Under the pieces are notes generated by a model that worked only from the letters and a program-made list of their open reading frames with translations, did not search any database and was not told the DNA's origin. The position numbers and the translations under genes were made by a program. Below are positions 27,378 to 36,249 of a DNA stretch of 64,000 nucleotides, in pieces. How positions within the stretch are numbered: position 1 is the stretch's first letter; the number at the start of each line of letters is the position of its first letter. The stretch lies in contig JACVZW010000030.1 of NCBI GenBank assembly GCA_014654775.1, positions 186,001 to 250,000 on the forward strand. Reading direction: 5' to 3'. The DNA comes from Paracoccaceae bacterium (GTDB taxonomy: Bacteria; Pseudomonadota; Alphaproteobacteria; Rhodobacterales; Rhodobacteraceae).

Positions 27378-28297
27378 CCGCCACCACCCAGATCTTCCGG
27401 GACAGCGAGGCCGACCGCCGCCACCGCGCGAAATGGTGGACAAGCCGGATCGCCATCTATGGCGTTTTGATCCTGTGGACGATCATCTGCCTGTTCCCGA
27501 TCTATTGGACGATCACGACAAGCTTCAAGATGGCGCCCAATGTGATGAAGGGGAACATGGTGCCCTTCGTGGATTATCAGCCCGCCTGGCTGGGCTGGCG
27601 GTCGTTGGGCCTGTCGCCCGACACGATCTGGGAGGAAAGCACGGTGCGGGCGGAGTTCATGAAGCGCTTCATGAATTCTGCGGTGATCTCGGTCACCTCC
27701 TCGGCGCTGGCGGTGGTGCTGGGCAGCCTTGCGGCCTATGGCCTGTCTCGGTTCAACTATCGCTTCGGCTTCATGAAGAATTCCGACATCAGCTTCTTCT
27801 TCCTGAGCCAGCTGATCCTGCCGCCCGTCGTGCTCGCCCTGCCCTTCCTCGTGCTTTACAAGGAATTGGCGCTTTTGGACACGCGGGTGGGGCTGATCCT
27901 GCTTTACACGCTGTCGGTGCTGCCCATCGTCATCTGGATCATGCGCGACCAGTTCGGGAGCATCCCGACCGAGTTGGAGGAGGCGGCGCTGGTCGATGGG
28001 CTGTCGGTCTGGGGGGCCTTTGCCACGATCATCCTGCCCATCGCCCTGCCGGGAATGGTGGCAGCCTTCATCCTGTCCTTGGTCCTGACGTGGAACGAGT
28101 ATTTCTTCGCGGCGCTGCTGACATCAACCCATGCCAATACACTCCCCGTGATGGTGGCAAGCCAGACGGGATCGCAGGGCATCTCGTGGTGGTCGATGGC
28201 GGCGCTGTCCTTCGCGGCGATCCTGCCGCTGATCGTGATCGGGGTCGTGCTGGAGAAATACATCATCAAGGGCATGGCGGCGGGCGCGGTGAAGTGA
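27374..28297 (+). CDS. Sugar ABC transporter permease (MalG type)
   Basis: 307-residue permease with about six helices. It starts by ATGA overlap with the upstream permease. FPIYWTITTSFKMAPNVM and the EAA loop ELEEAALVDGLSVWGAFATI are typical of the second CUT1 permease; it ends IIKGMAAGAVK. A periplasmic insert with KGNMVPFVDYQPAWLGW is longer than in maltose systems and occurs in several sugar-alcohol and aldose systems. Confidence 0.92.
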   Translation: MTATTQIFRDSEADRRHRAKWWTSRIAIYGVLILWTIICLFPIYWTITTSFKMAPNVMKGNMVPFVDYQPAWLGWRSLGLSPDTIWEESTVRAEFMKRFMNSAVISVTSSALAVVLGSLAAYGLSRFNYRFGFMKNSDISFFFLSQLILPPVVLALPFLVLYKELALLDTRVGLILLYTLSVLPIVIWIMRDQFGSIPTELEEAALVDGLSVWGAFATIILPIALPGMVAAFILSLVLTWNEYFFAALLTSTHANTLPVMVASQTGSQGISWWSMAALSFAAILPLIVIGVVLEKYIIKGMAAGAVK

Positions 28298-28298
28298 C

Positions 28299-28757
28299 GT
28301 GTTGAAGGGGATCGACCAGAGGCTTTCAGCCGAAGTGGTGCATGTGCTGATGCTGATGGGCCATGGCGACGATCTGGTGATCTGCGACGTGAACCATCCG
28401 GCGGCCACGATCGCAGCGGAGACGACCTATGGGCGGCTGGTGGATATGGCAGGATGCGATATCCCGACGGCGGCGCGGGCGATCCTGTCGCTGATGCCGC
28501 TGGATACCTTTGTGCCCGCGCCGGTGTCGCGGATGCAGGTGGTTGGGAACCCGGACGGGGTGGTGCCGATCTTTGCGCGGATGCAAGCCGTCGTGGACGC
28601 CGCCGAGGGGCGACGGGTGGAGATGCAAGCGCTGGAGCGGTTCGCCTTCTACGCGGCGGCGAAGCAGGCCTTCGCCATCATCCGGACGGCAGATAGCGGG
28701 CCGTACGGCTGCTTCATCCTGAAAAAGGGCGTGGTGGATTTGCCGGACCTGTCCTGA
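28299..28757 (+). CDS. RbsD/FucU-family sugar mutarotase (copy 2)
   Basis: 152 residues from a GTG at 28299, one base after the permease stop. MLKGIDQRLSAEVVHVLMLM and MGHGDDLVICDVNHPA place it with the FucU/RbsD mutarotases; the ending YGCFILKKGVV matches copy 1 at 19495-19947. It equilibrates anomers of the imported sugar before kinases or dehydrogenases act. It ends the permease operon, before a set of three hairpins. Confidence 0.9.
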   Translation: MLKGIDQRLSAEVVHVLMLMGHGDDLVICDVNHPAATIAAETTYGRLVDMAGCDIPTAARAILSLMPLDTFVPAPVSRMQVVGNPDGVVPIFARMQAVVDAAEGRRVEMQALERFAFYAAAKQAFAIIRTADSGPYGCFILKKGVVDLPDLS

Positions 28758-28785
28758 CGCGGCGGTGGCCCGGCTTTGCCGGGGG

Positions 28786-28862
28786 CGAAAAATCTTCGTA
28801 CGAAGATTTTTCGGACGCGAAGAATTTTCGGACGAAAATTCTTCGGGCCTCAGGTGAGGCCC
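28786..28862. terminator. Triple hairpin between convergent genes
   Basis: Three adjacent inverted repeats: a perfect 28-base palindrome at 28786-28813 (arms CGAAAAATCTTCGT), a 13-bp stem at 28818-28845 (arm CGAAGAATTTTCG) and GGGCCTCA/TGAGGCCC at 28845-28862, the last reaching into the creatininase stop. T-rich arms on both strands make it a strong bidirectional terminator. Confidence 0.75.
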
Positions 28863-29584
28863 AAGACATGGCGCAAATGGCTAAGCGCAAGTTGCACCCC
28901 GGCCTCGCCCTTCTCTGCGGTCGCACGGGGCGCGGTCTCGGTCCACCACGGATCGCCCTCTGCCACGCGGTCTATCGCCACGGTGTCGGGGGCGAGCGCC
29001 AGCATCAGCGCCGTTTCGCCCTCGCCTGCATGATCGAACGGAAAGACGTCGTTCTTGGGAAAGAGCGGATGCAGCCTGATCCAGTTGAACGGGTCCGCCC
29101 CATCGGCATGCTGCGCGTAGTAATCCGCCATGTCGCGGCGGCCCCACCAGCCCGCGCCCCGCTCGGCCTCAAGAAACCGAAAGATGGCGTTGCGGGCGGC
29201 CAGCCGGAAGGCGAGGTCGGTGGGCATGCCCTGCGCGATGTTTTCCGACTGGTGGTGGATGATGGCATGGACGTTGCGGAAGCCTGCGCGCAGAAGCCCA
29301 GTGCAGAGCGCCTCGAAGAAGGGCACAAGGGCAGAAGCGTCCACATGCAGCGTCGTGCCATGCTCGGGCCCCGCCACGGCGTGGCTGGCCGCGCCATAGG
29401 CGAAGGGGGGCAAAGTGACGATTTCATCCCCCAGCCGATCGAGGATCTCTGTCACGGCAAGCATGTCCACCCCGGCGGGGAGGTGGCCACCGTGATGTTC
29501 CATCACGCCGAGCGGCAGCACGACGGGCGTGCCCGCGGCGATGGCCGCCTGCACCTGATGGGGGCGCATGCGATCATAGTGCAT
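28850..29584 (-). CDS. Creatininase-family amidohydrolase
   Basis: 244-residue creatininase/MftE-like protein. The metal motif is visible as PLGVMEHHGGHLPAGVD (Glu, His, Asp) and in GEGETALMLAL near the C-terminus. The ATG overlaps the stop of the FGGY kinase gene. Members hydrolyse cyclic amides, lactams or related bonds; in sugar operons their role is unclear. It is the last gene of the BtpA-M42-kinase-creatininase operon. Confidence 0.87.
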   Translation of the reverse strand: MHYDRMRPHQVQAAIAAGTPVVLPLGVMEHHGGHLPAGVDMLAVTEILDRLGDEIVTLPPFAYGAASHAVAGPEHGTTLHVDASALVPFFEALCTGLLRAGFRNVHAIIHHQSENIAQGMPTDLAFRLAARNAIFRFLEAERGAGWWGRRDMADYYAQHADGADPFNWIRLHPLFPKNDVFPFDHAGEGETALMLALAPDTVAIDRVAEGDPWWTETAPRATAEKGEAGVQLALSHLRHVLGLT

Positions 29585-31077
29585 CAGCCCTGCCCCGCCC
29601 CCTGCCCCAGTTCATGCGCGATCTCGCGCGTCTGGGCATAGAGCCGTTTGAACAGCGGGTATTGCCGCCCATAGGCCGGGACGGTTTCGGGGCGCACGGT
29701 TCGCGCAACGGGATTCCACTCCACGATCTCGTCCGGCATGGCCTTGCCCACGGCGGTGGCGGCGAGGAAGGCATCACCGTAACTCGCCCCCACCGTCTTT
29801 TCGCAGACGATCTGGCCCGCCCCGCCGATATCCGAGGTGGCCTGCATCCAGACCGCGTTCTTCGTCCCGCCCCCCACGGCGAGGATGCGCTGGGGAAAGG
29901 CGTCGAGATCGCGATAGGTGTCCAGCACATGGGCGGTGCCGGAGGCGATGCCTTCCAGCACGGCACGAAACATGTCGCCGCGCGTATGCGTCAGGTCGAG
30001 GCCGAAGAAGGCGCCTTTGGCCAGCGGGTCATGGATGGGCGTGCGTTCACCGCTGAAATAGGGAAGGCAGATCAGACCCTTGGCCCCCTTGGGGCTGTTT
30101 GCAGCTTCGGCCGCCAGTTCGCCAAAACTGGTGTCGCGGGCGAATTGGTCGCGGAACCAATGGGTCAGCGTGCCGGAGGTCGCCAGCCCCGCCATGGAGG
30201 CATGCATGCCGGGCCAGAGCCAGGGCGCATACCACAGGCGCGGGTCGCGCACGGGGTCGGAGGTCACCTGAATGATGAAGATGGTGGAGCCATACATCAT
30301 CATCATCTCGCCCGGCCGCTGCACGCCGACGCTGACCGCCTCTGCCGCCGCGTCGATCGTGCCACAGGTCACGGGCGTGCCTTCCGCCAGACCCGTTTCT
30401 GCGGCAGCCTGCGCCGTCACATGGCCCGCGATATCAGTGGACCACATCAGGCGGGGCAGTTTTTCCAAGGGCAGAATGTCGGGGGCTAGCGCATCGGTCC
30501 AGTCGAGTGCATTCACGTCATAGAGCGGCGAAAAGTTCGCCGCCGTGTAATGGTCGATGACATAGGCTCCGGTCAGCTTCCATGTGATGTAGGAGGTGGA
30601 GCTGAGGACCTTCGCCGTCTTGGCATAAAGCTCGGGGTGGGTGTTCTTGAGCCACAGGATCTTGGGCCCCACCGACTGCGAGGTCAGCGCATTGCCGCAG
30701 GTCGCCATGATGCGGTCCGCACCGATCTCGGCGGTAAGTGTTTCGATTTCCACCGCCGCGCGCGTGTCGACACCATAGAGGACACCGTTCATCAGCGGCA
30801 CGCCTGCGGCATCCACGGGCAGCATGCAGGGGCCGATCGCGCTGGCCGCGACACAGGCGATGTCCTTCGGGTCGATCTTCGACTCGGCCAGCAGCGCGCG
30901 GGTGATGTGGACGAAATCGCCCCACCAATCCTCGTCCGCGCGGTGTTCGGCCCAGCCCGGGCGCGGCACGAGCATCTTGTGCGGCCGCGTGGCTGTGGCG
31001 ACGATCCGGCCGCTGCCATCCACCAGCACGCCCTTGGATTCGAAGGTTCCGATATCGATGCCGAGCGTGTGGGTCAT
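29584..31077 (-). CDS. FGGY-family carbohydrate kinase
   Basis: 497-residue kinase of the xylulokinase/fuculokinase class. The N-terminal phosphate loop is GIDIGTFESKGVLVD; the catalytic Asp region is YGVDTRA; the second ATPase domain shows GTIDAAAEAVSVG and LAVGGGTKNAVWMQ. It phosphorylates a ketose or polyol in the cytoplasm. It starts 7 bases after the M42 gene and overlaps the creatininase gene. Which sugar it uses cannot be told from sequence; a ketose made by the isomerase at 35275-36240 is a reasonable guess. Confidence 0.9.
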   Translation of the reverse strand: MTHTLGIDIGTFESKGVLVDGSGRIVATATRPHKMLVPRPGWAEHRADEDWWGDFVHITRALLAESKIDPKDIACVAASAIGPCMLPVDAAGVPLMNGVLYGVDTRAAVEIETLTAEIGADRIMATCGNALTSQSVGPKILWLKNTHPELYAKTAKVLSSTSYITWKLTGAYVIDHYTAANFSPLYDVNALDWTDALAPDILPLEKLPRLMWSTDIAGHVTAQAAAETGLAEGTPVTCGTIDAAAEAVSVGVQRPGEMMMMYGSTIFIIQVTSDPVRDPRLWYAPWLWPGMHASMAGLATSGTLTHWFRDQFARDTSFGELAAEAANSPKGAKGLICLPYFSGERTPIHDPLAKGAFFGLDLTHTRGDMFRAVLEGIASGTAHVLDTYRDLDAFPQRILAVGGGTKNAVWMQATSDIGGAGQIVCEKTVGASYGDAFLAATAVGKAMPDEIVEWNPVARTVRPETVPAYGRQYPLFKRLYAQTREIAHELGQGAGQG

Positions 31078-31084
31078 GATGATG

Positions 31085-32164
31085 TCAGCGGATCAAGTGG
31101 AAGTCGGGGGTGATGCGGGCGATGGCCGCCTGCAGAAGCGTGACCATCTGCGCCACATCGGCGGGGTCCACCACTTCCAGCGCGGAATGGGTGTAGCGCA
31201 TGGGGAAACCGACATCGAGGCAGGCCACCCCTTCCTCGCCCATGAACTGGATGTAGGACAGGTCGGTCAACGCCCCGGTATGGGCCGAGCGTTGCAGAGG
31301 CAAGCCTTCGGCAGCAGCCGTATCTTCCATCAGCGTGACGAGGGCGGGATGCGGGATCACGCCATTCAGCGTGCCGCGCCCATGGAAGGAATAAAGGCTG
31401 ATGCCGGGGCCACCGCCCAAGGTCACATCGCCCCGGGCGGTCATATCCGGCGTGTCGCAGGCCAAGAGCAGGTCGATCTGGAAGGCGATGTCGGGCTTCG
31501 CCGCCGCGGCGGCGGGCAGGACGCCACGCAGATTATACTCCTCCTGCACTGACCAGACCAGATGGACGGTCGGCCCGCTGCGGCGGTCCTTCAGACGGGC
31601 CGCAAGGTCCACCAGCGCCGCGCATCCGGCGCGGTCATCGGCAGAGGTCCCGGCAAGGCGGCCATTGGCCAGGTCCATTACATGCGGGCGATAGACCACC
31701 GGATCGCCGATGCGCAGGCCTGCGGCCTCGGCCTCGGCCTTGGAGGTGAAACCGGCATCGACGTAAAGCTCGGCATAGGGGACCACGCGGTATTTCTCTT
31801 CGGGCGTGGTGGCGTGATGGCTTTTGTTGGCGATCAGGCCCGGCACATCGCCTGCCCGCGTGCAGATCACCACCGCCTGCGCGGCCAGCGCCCGCTCTGG
31901 CACGCCGCCCAGCCGTTCCAGTCGGATCAGGCCGTTCGCTTCGATCTTTCGCAGGATGAAGCCGAGCTGGTCCATATGGGTGAAGACCAGCACGGACGGG
32001 GCCGCCGGATCGCCTTCCAGCGTGGCAGAGAGGTTGCCCAGACGGTCGGTCCGATGCGCGATGCCTAAGTCATCAAGATCGGCCTTGATACGGGCGCGGA
32101 TGCGGTCCTCGTGGCCCGCGAGGCCGGGGATCAGCATATAGTCGCGGATCAGGTCACGCAGCAT
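31085..32164 (-). CDS. M42-family aminopeptidase/SgcX-like protein
   Basis: 359 residues from ATG 32164 (MLRDLIRDYMLIPGLAGHED), with a GGAGGG ribosome site. Metal and catalytic residues of M42 dinuclear aminopeptidases are present: VFTHMDQLGF (His, Asp), GTSADDRAGCAAL (bridging Asp), QEEYNLRG (Glu-Glu) and AHTGALTDLS. E. coli SgcX, in a sugar operon together with a BtpA-type protein SgcQ, is a relative; here the same pair is adjacent. True substrate unknown: a peptide, or a sugar conjugate such as a glycosyl or amide compound. Confidence 0.88.
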   Translation of the reverse strand: MLRDLIRDYMLIPGLAGHEDRIRARIKADLDDLGIAHRTDRLGNLSATLEGDPAAPSVLVFTHMDQLGFILRKIEANGLIRLERLGGVPERALAAQAVVICTRAGDVPGLIANKSHHATTPEEKYRVVPYAELYVDAGFTSKAEAEAAGLRIGDPVVYRPHVMDLANGRLAGTSADDRAGCAALVDLAARLKDRRSGPTVHLVWSVQEEYNLRGVLPAAAAAKPDIAFQIDLLLACDTPDMTARGDVTLGGGPGISLYSFHGRGTLNGVIPHPALVTLMEDTAAAEGLPLQRSAHTGALTDLSYIQFMGEEGVACLDVGFPMRYTHSALEVVDPADVAQMVTLLQAAIARITPDFHLIR

Positions 32165-32190
32165 CACGCGCCCTCCCTGCCCTGCCCTTT

Positions 32191-32260
32191 TCATCTTGGC
32201 TCAAATACTCACAGGGGGTGAATGGGCCGAATGGCCCAGAGGGGGCGCGTGCGCCCCCTG
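32191..32260 (-). repeat. Structured intergenic repeat, copy 1
   Basis: Read on the minus strand: a GGGGGCGC/GCGCCCCC-type hairpin, TCTGG, a second hairpin GGGCCATTCGGCCC, then ATTCACCCCCTG and the conserved tail GAGTATTTGAGCCAAGATG. The same order is found at 38742-38813. It lies between btpA and the M42 gene. Confidence 0.75.
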
Positions 32261-32344
32261 AACGCGGAGGAGGCGCGCAGGCGCCGACGACAGGAAAGGT
32301 GCGCGCGTCAGCGCTCCGCTTCGGTGGCGTCAGCTGGGGGCGCA

Positions 32345-33154
32345 TCAGTAACCCCTCGCGGCGCGGGCGCGGTCCATGAAGTCCTTGGCACGTTCGGGGT
32401 CGACGGCGGCCCATGTGTCGCCCTCCACCTTCAGCGCGGAGCCCACGATGCAGCCATCGGCCACGCGCAGGACATCGGCGATAGTGGCGTGTTTCACGCC
32501 CGTATTGGCAAGGACGGGCGTCTTCGGCAGGACGCGCTTCACCGCCTCGAGATCGCGCATCTCGGCCGCTTCGCCGGTGATCGCGCCGGACACCAGCACG
32601 GCATCAGGGATAGAAGAGAAGACGGCAGACCGCGCGCGGTCAGGGAGCGAGCGGGGATCGAGCGAGCCCGCGAATTCCGCCGAGACGTTGTAGAGAAGCG
32701 CGCAATCCGTGTTGCCGAGGCGGTGCTGATAGCGCTGCGCGGCGCCTGCATCGGGGGCCCAGATCCCCATGTCGGAGGCGTAGGTGCCCGTAAAGATCTC
32801 GCGCAGGAAGGCCGCGCCCGTGGCGGCGGCGAGCGCGACGGAGGCCATCGGGTCCCACAGCACATTCACGCCGAAGGGCACGGTGATGCGGTCGCGCAGA
32901 CGGCCTATCACATAGGCCATCGTGGCGGTCGAGGCGGTGTCGACCTTCAATTCATAGGGGCGGTCATTCTCGTTTCCAAACATCACCGCGTCCACGCCGG
33001 CGGCCTGCAGCGCGGCAAGGTCCTTGGCCGCGCCCGCGATGATGGCCTCTACCCCGCCTGACGCATCATGCAGCGGCGTGCCGGGCAAGGCACCCAGATG
33101 CACCATGGCGATGACGGGCTTTTTCTGCCCGAAGACCCTTTCGAAACGTGACAT
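32345..33154 (-). CDS. BtpA/SgcQ-family protein
   Basis: 269-residue TIM-barrel-like protein of the BtpA family (COG0434), using ATG 33154 after GGGAGGA. Typical segments are PVIAMVHLGALPGTPLHD, DAVMFGNENDRPY, PFGVNVLWDPMASVALA and VLANTGVKHATI. The family was named from a cyanobacterial photosystem I biogenesis factor, but sugar-operon members such as SgcQ probably act on sugar phosphates or nucleotides. It is the first gene of the four-gene operon controlled by operator site 3. Biochemical function is unknown. Confidence 0.88.
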   Translation of the reverse strand: MSRFERVFGQKKPVIAMVHLGALPGTPLHDASGGVEAIIAGAAKDLAALQAAGVDAVMFGNENDRPYELKVDTASTATMAYVIGRLRDRITVPFGVNVLWDPMASVALAAATGAAFLREIFTGTYASDMGIWAPDAGAAQRYQHRLGNTDCALLYNVSAEFAGSLDPRSLPDRARSAVFSSIPDAVLVSGAITGEAAEMRDLEAVKRVLPKTPVLANTGVKHATIADVLRVADGCIVGSALKVEGDTWAAVDPERAKDFMDRARAARGY

Positions 33155-33212
33155 TCCATCCTCCCGAGATGGGCGAAGGCTAGACGGAAAGGGATTGGAC
33201 CGGAAGGGGGAA

Positions 33213-33224
33213 CATACTAGCATG
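33213..33224. promoter_or_regulatory. GntR operator site 3, CATACTAGCATG
   Basis: Member of the CATRCTARCATG set between divergent btpA (start 33154) and the aldo/keto reductase gene (start 33247). A single bound repressor could silence both directions. Confidence 0.75.
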
Positions 33225-33246
33225 TCAGCAGACAAGGGAGGCAGGC

Positions 33247-34269
33247 ATGCAGGAGCGGCGGCACTGGGACAGGCTGGGCAATGGCGGGCTTGATTTTACC
33301 ACCTTGGGATTCGGATCGGCGCCGATCGGCAATCTCTTCCGGGCCATTTCGGACGACGAGGCGCAGGCCGTGCTGGAACGGGCCTGGATGGGGGGCGTGC
33401 GCTATTACGATACCGCGCCCCTCTATGGCCTCGGCCTGTCGGAGACGCGGCTGAACCGGTTCCTTCGGGGCAAGCCGCGGGACGACTATGTGATCTCGTC
33501 CAAGATCGGGCGGCTGTTCCGCGTCACCACACCCGACAAGCGTGACGGGTTCGGGAAATGGTTCGACGTTCCCTCGCGCAACGAGGTCTATGATTACGGA
33601 TATGACGCCGTGTTGCGGTCGGTGGAGTTTTCGCTGGAGCGGTTGGGGATCGACCGGATCGATATCCTCTATGCCCATGACCTCGACCTCTTCAACCACG
33701 GCACGCAGGCGGCGCTGGATGCGCGGCTGGCGGAGTTCATGGCAGGCGGCTATCGCGCGCTGCTGCGGTTGCGCGACGAGGGGGTGATCCGCGCCTTTGG
33801 GGCGGGGGTGAATGAATGGGAGCCCTGCCGTTGGCTGCTGGACCGAGGGGATTTCGACATCTTCCTGCTGGCGGGGGAGTATTCGCTGCTGCGGACCGAG
33901 TCGCTGGAGGGGTTCATGAACCCGGCGGCGGAGCGGGGGGTGGGGGTCGTGGTGGGCGGTCCCTACAATTCCGGCATTCTGGCGACCGGGCCGCGCCCGG
34001 GGGCGCAGTATCGCTATGAGGATGCGCCCGACTGGGCGATGGCGAAGGCGGGACGTCTGCAGGCGCTGTGCGAGGCACAGGGGGTGCGGCTGGTGGATGC
34101 GGCCTTCCAGTTCTGCACGCGGCATCCGGCGGTGGTGTCGGTGATCCCCGGCGGGCAGCGGCTGGCCGAAATGGAAAGCAATCTTCAGGCGGCGGCGGCG
34201 GAGATTCCGCCCGCGCTCTGGTCCGCGATGAAGGCGGAGGGGCTGATCCACCCCGACGCGCCTGTCTGA
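33247..34269 (+). CDS. Aldo/keto reductase, L-fucose/D-threo-aldose 1-dehydrogenase-like
   Basis: 340-residue AKR. The catalytic tetrad is visible: Asp and Tyr in YYDTAPLYGLGLSE, Lys in VISSKIGRLF and His in LYAHDLDLF. Substrate-binding and cofactor parts follow, with GGPYNSGILATGPRPG characteristic of D-threo-aldose 1-dehydrogenase/L-fucose dehydrogenase. It would oxidise an aldose to its lactone with NAD(P)+. The start is preceded by GGGAGGCAGGC. The next gene encodes a matching lactonase, 12 bases downstream. Confidence 0.9.
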   Translation: MQERRHWDRLGNGGLDFTTLGFGSAPIGNLFRAISDDEAQAVLERAWMGGVRYYDTAPLYGLGLSETRLNRFLRGKPRDDYVISSKIGRLFRVTTPDKRDGFGKWFDVPSRNEVYDYGYDAVLRSVEFSLERLGIDRIDILYAHDLDLFNHGTQAALDARLAEFMAGGYRALLRLRDEGVIRAFGAGVNEWEPCRWLLDRGDFDIFLLAGEYSLLRTESLEGFMNPAAERGVGVVVGGPYNSGILATGPRPGAQYRYEDAPDWAMAKAGRLQALCEAQGVRLVDAAFQFCTRHPAVVSVIPGGQRLAEMESNLQAAAAEIPPALWSAMKAEGLIHPDAPV

Positions 34270-34281
34270 GAGAGGAAGGAC

Positions 34282-35115
34282 ATGCAGATCGACGCGCATC
34301 AGCATTTCTGGCACCCCGCGCGGGGGGATTACGGCTGGATGCCCAAGGACGACCCGGTGCTGTCGCGGCCTTATGGCCCGGCGGAGTTGTGGCCTCAGTT
34401 GCAGGCGGCGGGGGTGCAGGGCACGATCCTCGTGCAGGCCGCGCCCACGGTGGCCGAGACGGAATACATGCTGGGGATCGCGGATGCGACGCCTTGGGTT
34501 CTAGGCGTGGTGGGCTGGGTGGATTTCGAGCGGCCCGCCGATCTGGCCGAGATGCGGCGGCTGTCCGGGCATCCGAAATTCAAGGGCCTGCGCCCGATGA
34601 TCCAGGACATCCCCGATGACGGCTGGATGCTGCGCGAGGATGTGCAATGGGCCTTTCGCGCGATGTGCGATCTGGGCCTGCGCTTCGACGCCCTGGGCTT
34701 TCCGCGCCATCTGGAGAACTTCCTCACCATCTTGAAGCGCTATCCGCGTCTGCAGGTGGTGGTGGACCATTGCATGAAGCCGCAGATCCGCGAGAAGTCC
34801 GACGCGCATTTCCGCTTTTGGGCGGAGGGCATGAGCCGGATCGCAGGCGAGACGGCGGCGGTGGTGAAATTCTCGGCCCTGATCACCGAGGCCGATGCCG
34901 ATTGGACGGTCGAGGACCTGAAGCCTTACGTGGAGCATGTGTTCGCCGTCTTCGGCCCCGAGCGTGTGATGTGGGGGTCGGATTGGCCGGTCTGCCGGTT
35001 GCGGGGGGAATATGCCGATTGGCGCGCGGCGGCGCTGCGCTTAACCGAGGATCTGACGGATGTGGACCGGGCGCTGATCTATGGCGGGACGGCGGTGGGG
35101 TTCTACGGATTGTAA
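34282..35115 (+). CDS. Amidohydrolase-family sugar lactonase (L-fucono/L-rhamnono-lactonase type)
   Basis: 277-residue member of COG3618. The first metal motif is IDAHQHFWHP, followed by FKGLRPMIQDIPDD, VVDHCMKP, VVKFSALITEADADW and MWGSDWPVC, the pattern of L-fucono-1,5-lactonase and related sugar lactonases. It hydrolyses the lactone made by the preceding reductase. The acid product would go to the UxaA-type dehydratase at 37036-38550. Confidence 0.9.
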   Translation: MQIDAHQHFWHPARGDYGWMPKDDPVLSRPYGPAELWPQLQAAGVQGTILVQAAPTVAETEYMLGIADATPWVLGVVGWVDFERPADLAEMRRLSGHPKFKGLRPMIQDIPDDGWMLREDVQWAFRAMCDLGLRFDALGFPRHLENFLTILKRYPRLQVVVDHCMKPQIREKSDAHFRFWAEGMSRIAGETAAVVKFSALITEADADWTVEDLKPYVEHVFAVFGPERVMWGSDWPVCRLRGEYADWRAAALRLTEDLTDVDRALIYGGTAVGFYGL

Positions 35116-35192
35116 TTGAGCGGAGCGCCGCGCGAAGGGCGCGGCGCACGTCTTTTGCCTCGCCTGCGCGCGGGCGCGCTTCGGCTCAGAGG

Positions 35193-35244
35193 CGGGGGCG
35201 CTTCGCCCCCCGCACCCCCCGAGAGTATTTGCTGCCAAGATGAA
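35193..35244 (+). repeat. Structured intergenic repeat, copy 2
   Basis: A CGGGGGCGC/GCGCCCCCG-like hairpin (loop TTC), then CACCCCCCGA and a variant of the conserved tail, GAGTATTTGCTGCCAAGATG. It lies after the lactonase gene, between convergent genes, consistent with a terminator-like place. Confidence 0.65.
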
Positions 35245-35274
35245 ATGGGCGGGTTTTTACGTAATTTACGTATA

Positions 35275-36240
35275 TCAGGCGCCGTAGAGGGCGGTGGCGA
35301 TGCGGCGGGTGGCGGTTGCGGCGTCCTGTTTTGCCATCGCGGCCGTCAGGACAGGGTCGGAACGCAGGCCTGCCGCCACCGTGCGGAGGCGTTCGGTCAG
35401 GGCGAGATTGGCGCGCGATTCCTCGACCGGGTCCATGCCGCCGTGATCGGGGAAGGTGTCGAAATAGATCACCCCGTCATAGCCGAGGCGGTCGAGCACC
35501 CAAAAGAGTTCGACCGTCTGGATGGGGTGGACGGTGCCCGCGATGAGGCCATCGTCGCGCTTGGCATAGCCGTCGTTCAGATGGACGCCCATGATGCGGC
35601 AATACCGCGAGGCGAGCAGGGCGGATCTGGCCGGCATCTCTCCTGCAAAGAGCATATGGCAGAAGTCGAGCGTCACGCCGAGATTGGCGCGGCCAAGGTC
35701 GCGGATGGCATGCAGCGTCGTCGCCATGTCCGGCAGGACGGACCATGAGCGGGGTTCGTTGGGTTTGTATTCGATGGATATGTCGAGGGCGGGGTTGTGG
35801 TCGCAGACCTCGGCAAAGGCGGCGAGGGTGTCGTCCCACATGCGGGCGTAATCGCCCTGAAAGCTGTAATCGAAGCCGTCCTGACCAAGCCAGACGGTCA
35901 TCACCGTGCCGCCCATTCCGGCAAGCGCATCCAGACCGCGCTTGGTGATGTCGATGGCGGCGCGGCGGACGGTTTCGTCGGGATGGGTGAAGGCGCCGAG
36001 GCGGAAGCCGGGATCGGTATAGTAGCGCATGGCGAGGCCATTCAGGGCCATGCCGTTTTCCTGCAAGATCTGCGTCAGTTCTGCGGGGGAGTGATGATCG
36101 AAATGGTCGGGAAAGTTCAAGTCGGCGGCGTTCAACCCACCCACCTGCCCGGCCCTCGCGATCATCTGGGCCACGGTGTCGCCCTTTTGCTTGAAGGCAT
36201 TCAGGCGCGTCGCGTAGCGCGGGCGGTTCGGACGGGTCAT
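35275..36240 (-). CDS. Sugar phosphate isomerase/epimerase-type TIM barrel protein
   Basis: 321 residues, xylose isomerase-like TIM barrel. Metal-ligand segments can be placed: Glu in DISIEYKPNEPRSW, Asp/His in GVTLDFCHMLFAGE, His in IMGVHLNDGYAK and Asp in VIYFDTFPDHGG. It resembles sugar isomerases used in rhamnose-type catabolism. It lies 9 bases after the GntR gene on the same strand, so regulator and isomerase are co-transcribed. It should convert an aldose to a ketose, or epimerise a ketose; the substrate is unknown. Confidence 0.85.
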   Translation of the reverse strand: MTRPNRPRYATRLNAFKQKGDTVAQMIARAGQVGGLNAADLNFPDHFDHHSPAELTQILQENGMALNGLAMRYYTDPGFRLGAFTHPDETVRRAAIDITKRGLDALAGMGGTVMTVWLGQDGFDYSFQGDYARMWDDTLAAFAEVCDHNPALDISIEYKPNEPRSWSVLPDMATTLHAIRDLGRANLGVTLDFCHMLFAGEMPARSALLASRYCRIMGVHLNDGYAKRDDGLIAGTVHPIQTVELFWVLDRLGYDGVIYFDTFPDHGGMDPVEESRANLALTERLRTVAAGLRSDPVLTAAMAKQDAATATRRIATALYGA

Positions 36241-36249
36241 GGCTGCCTT

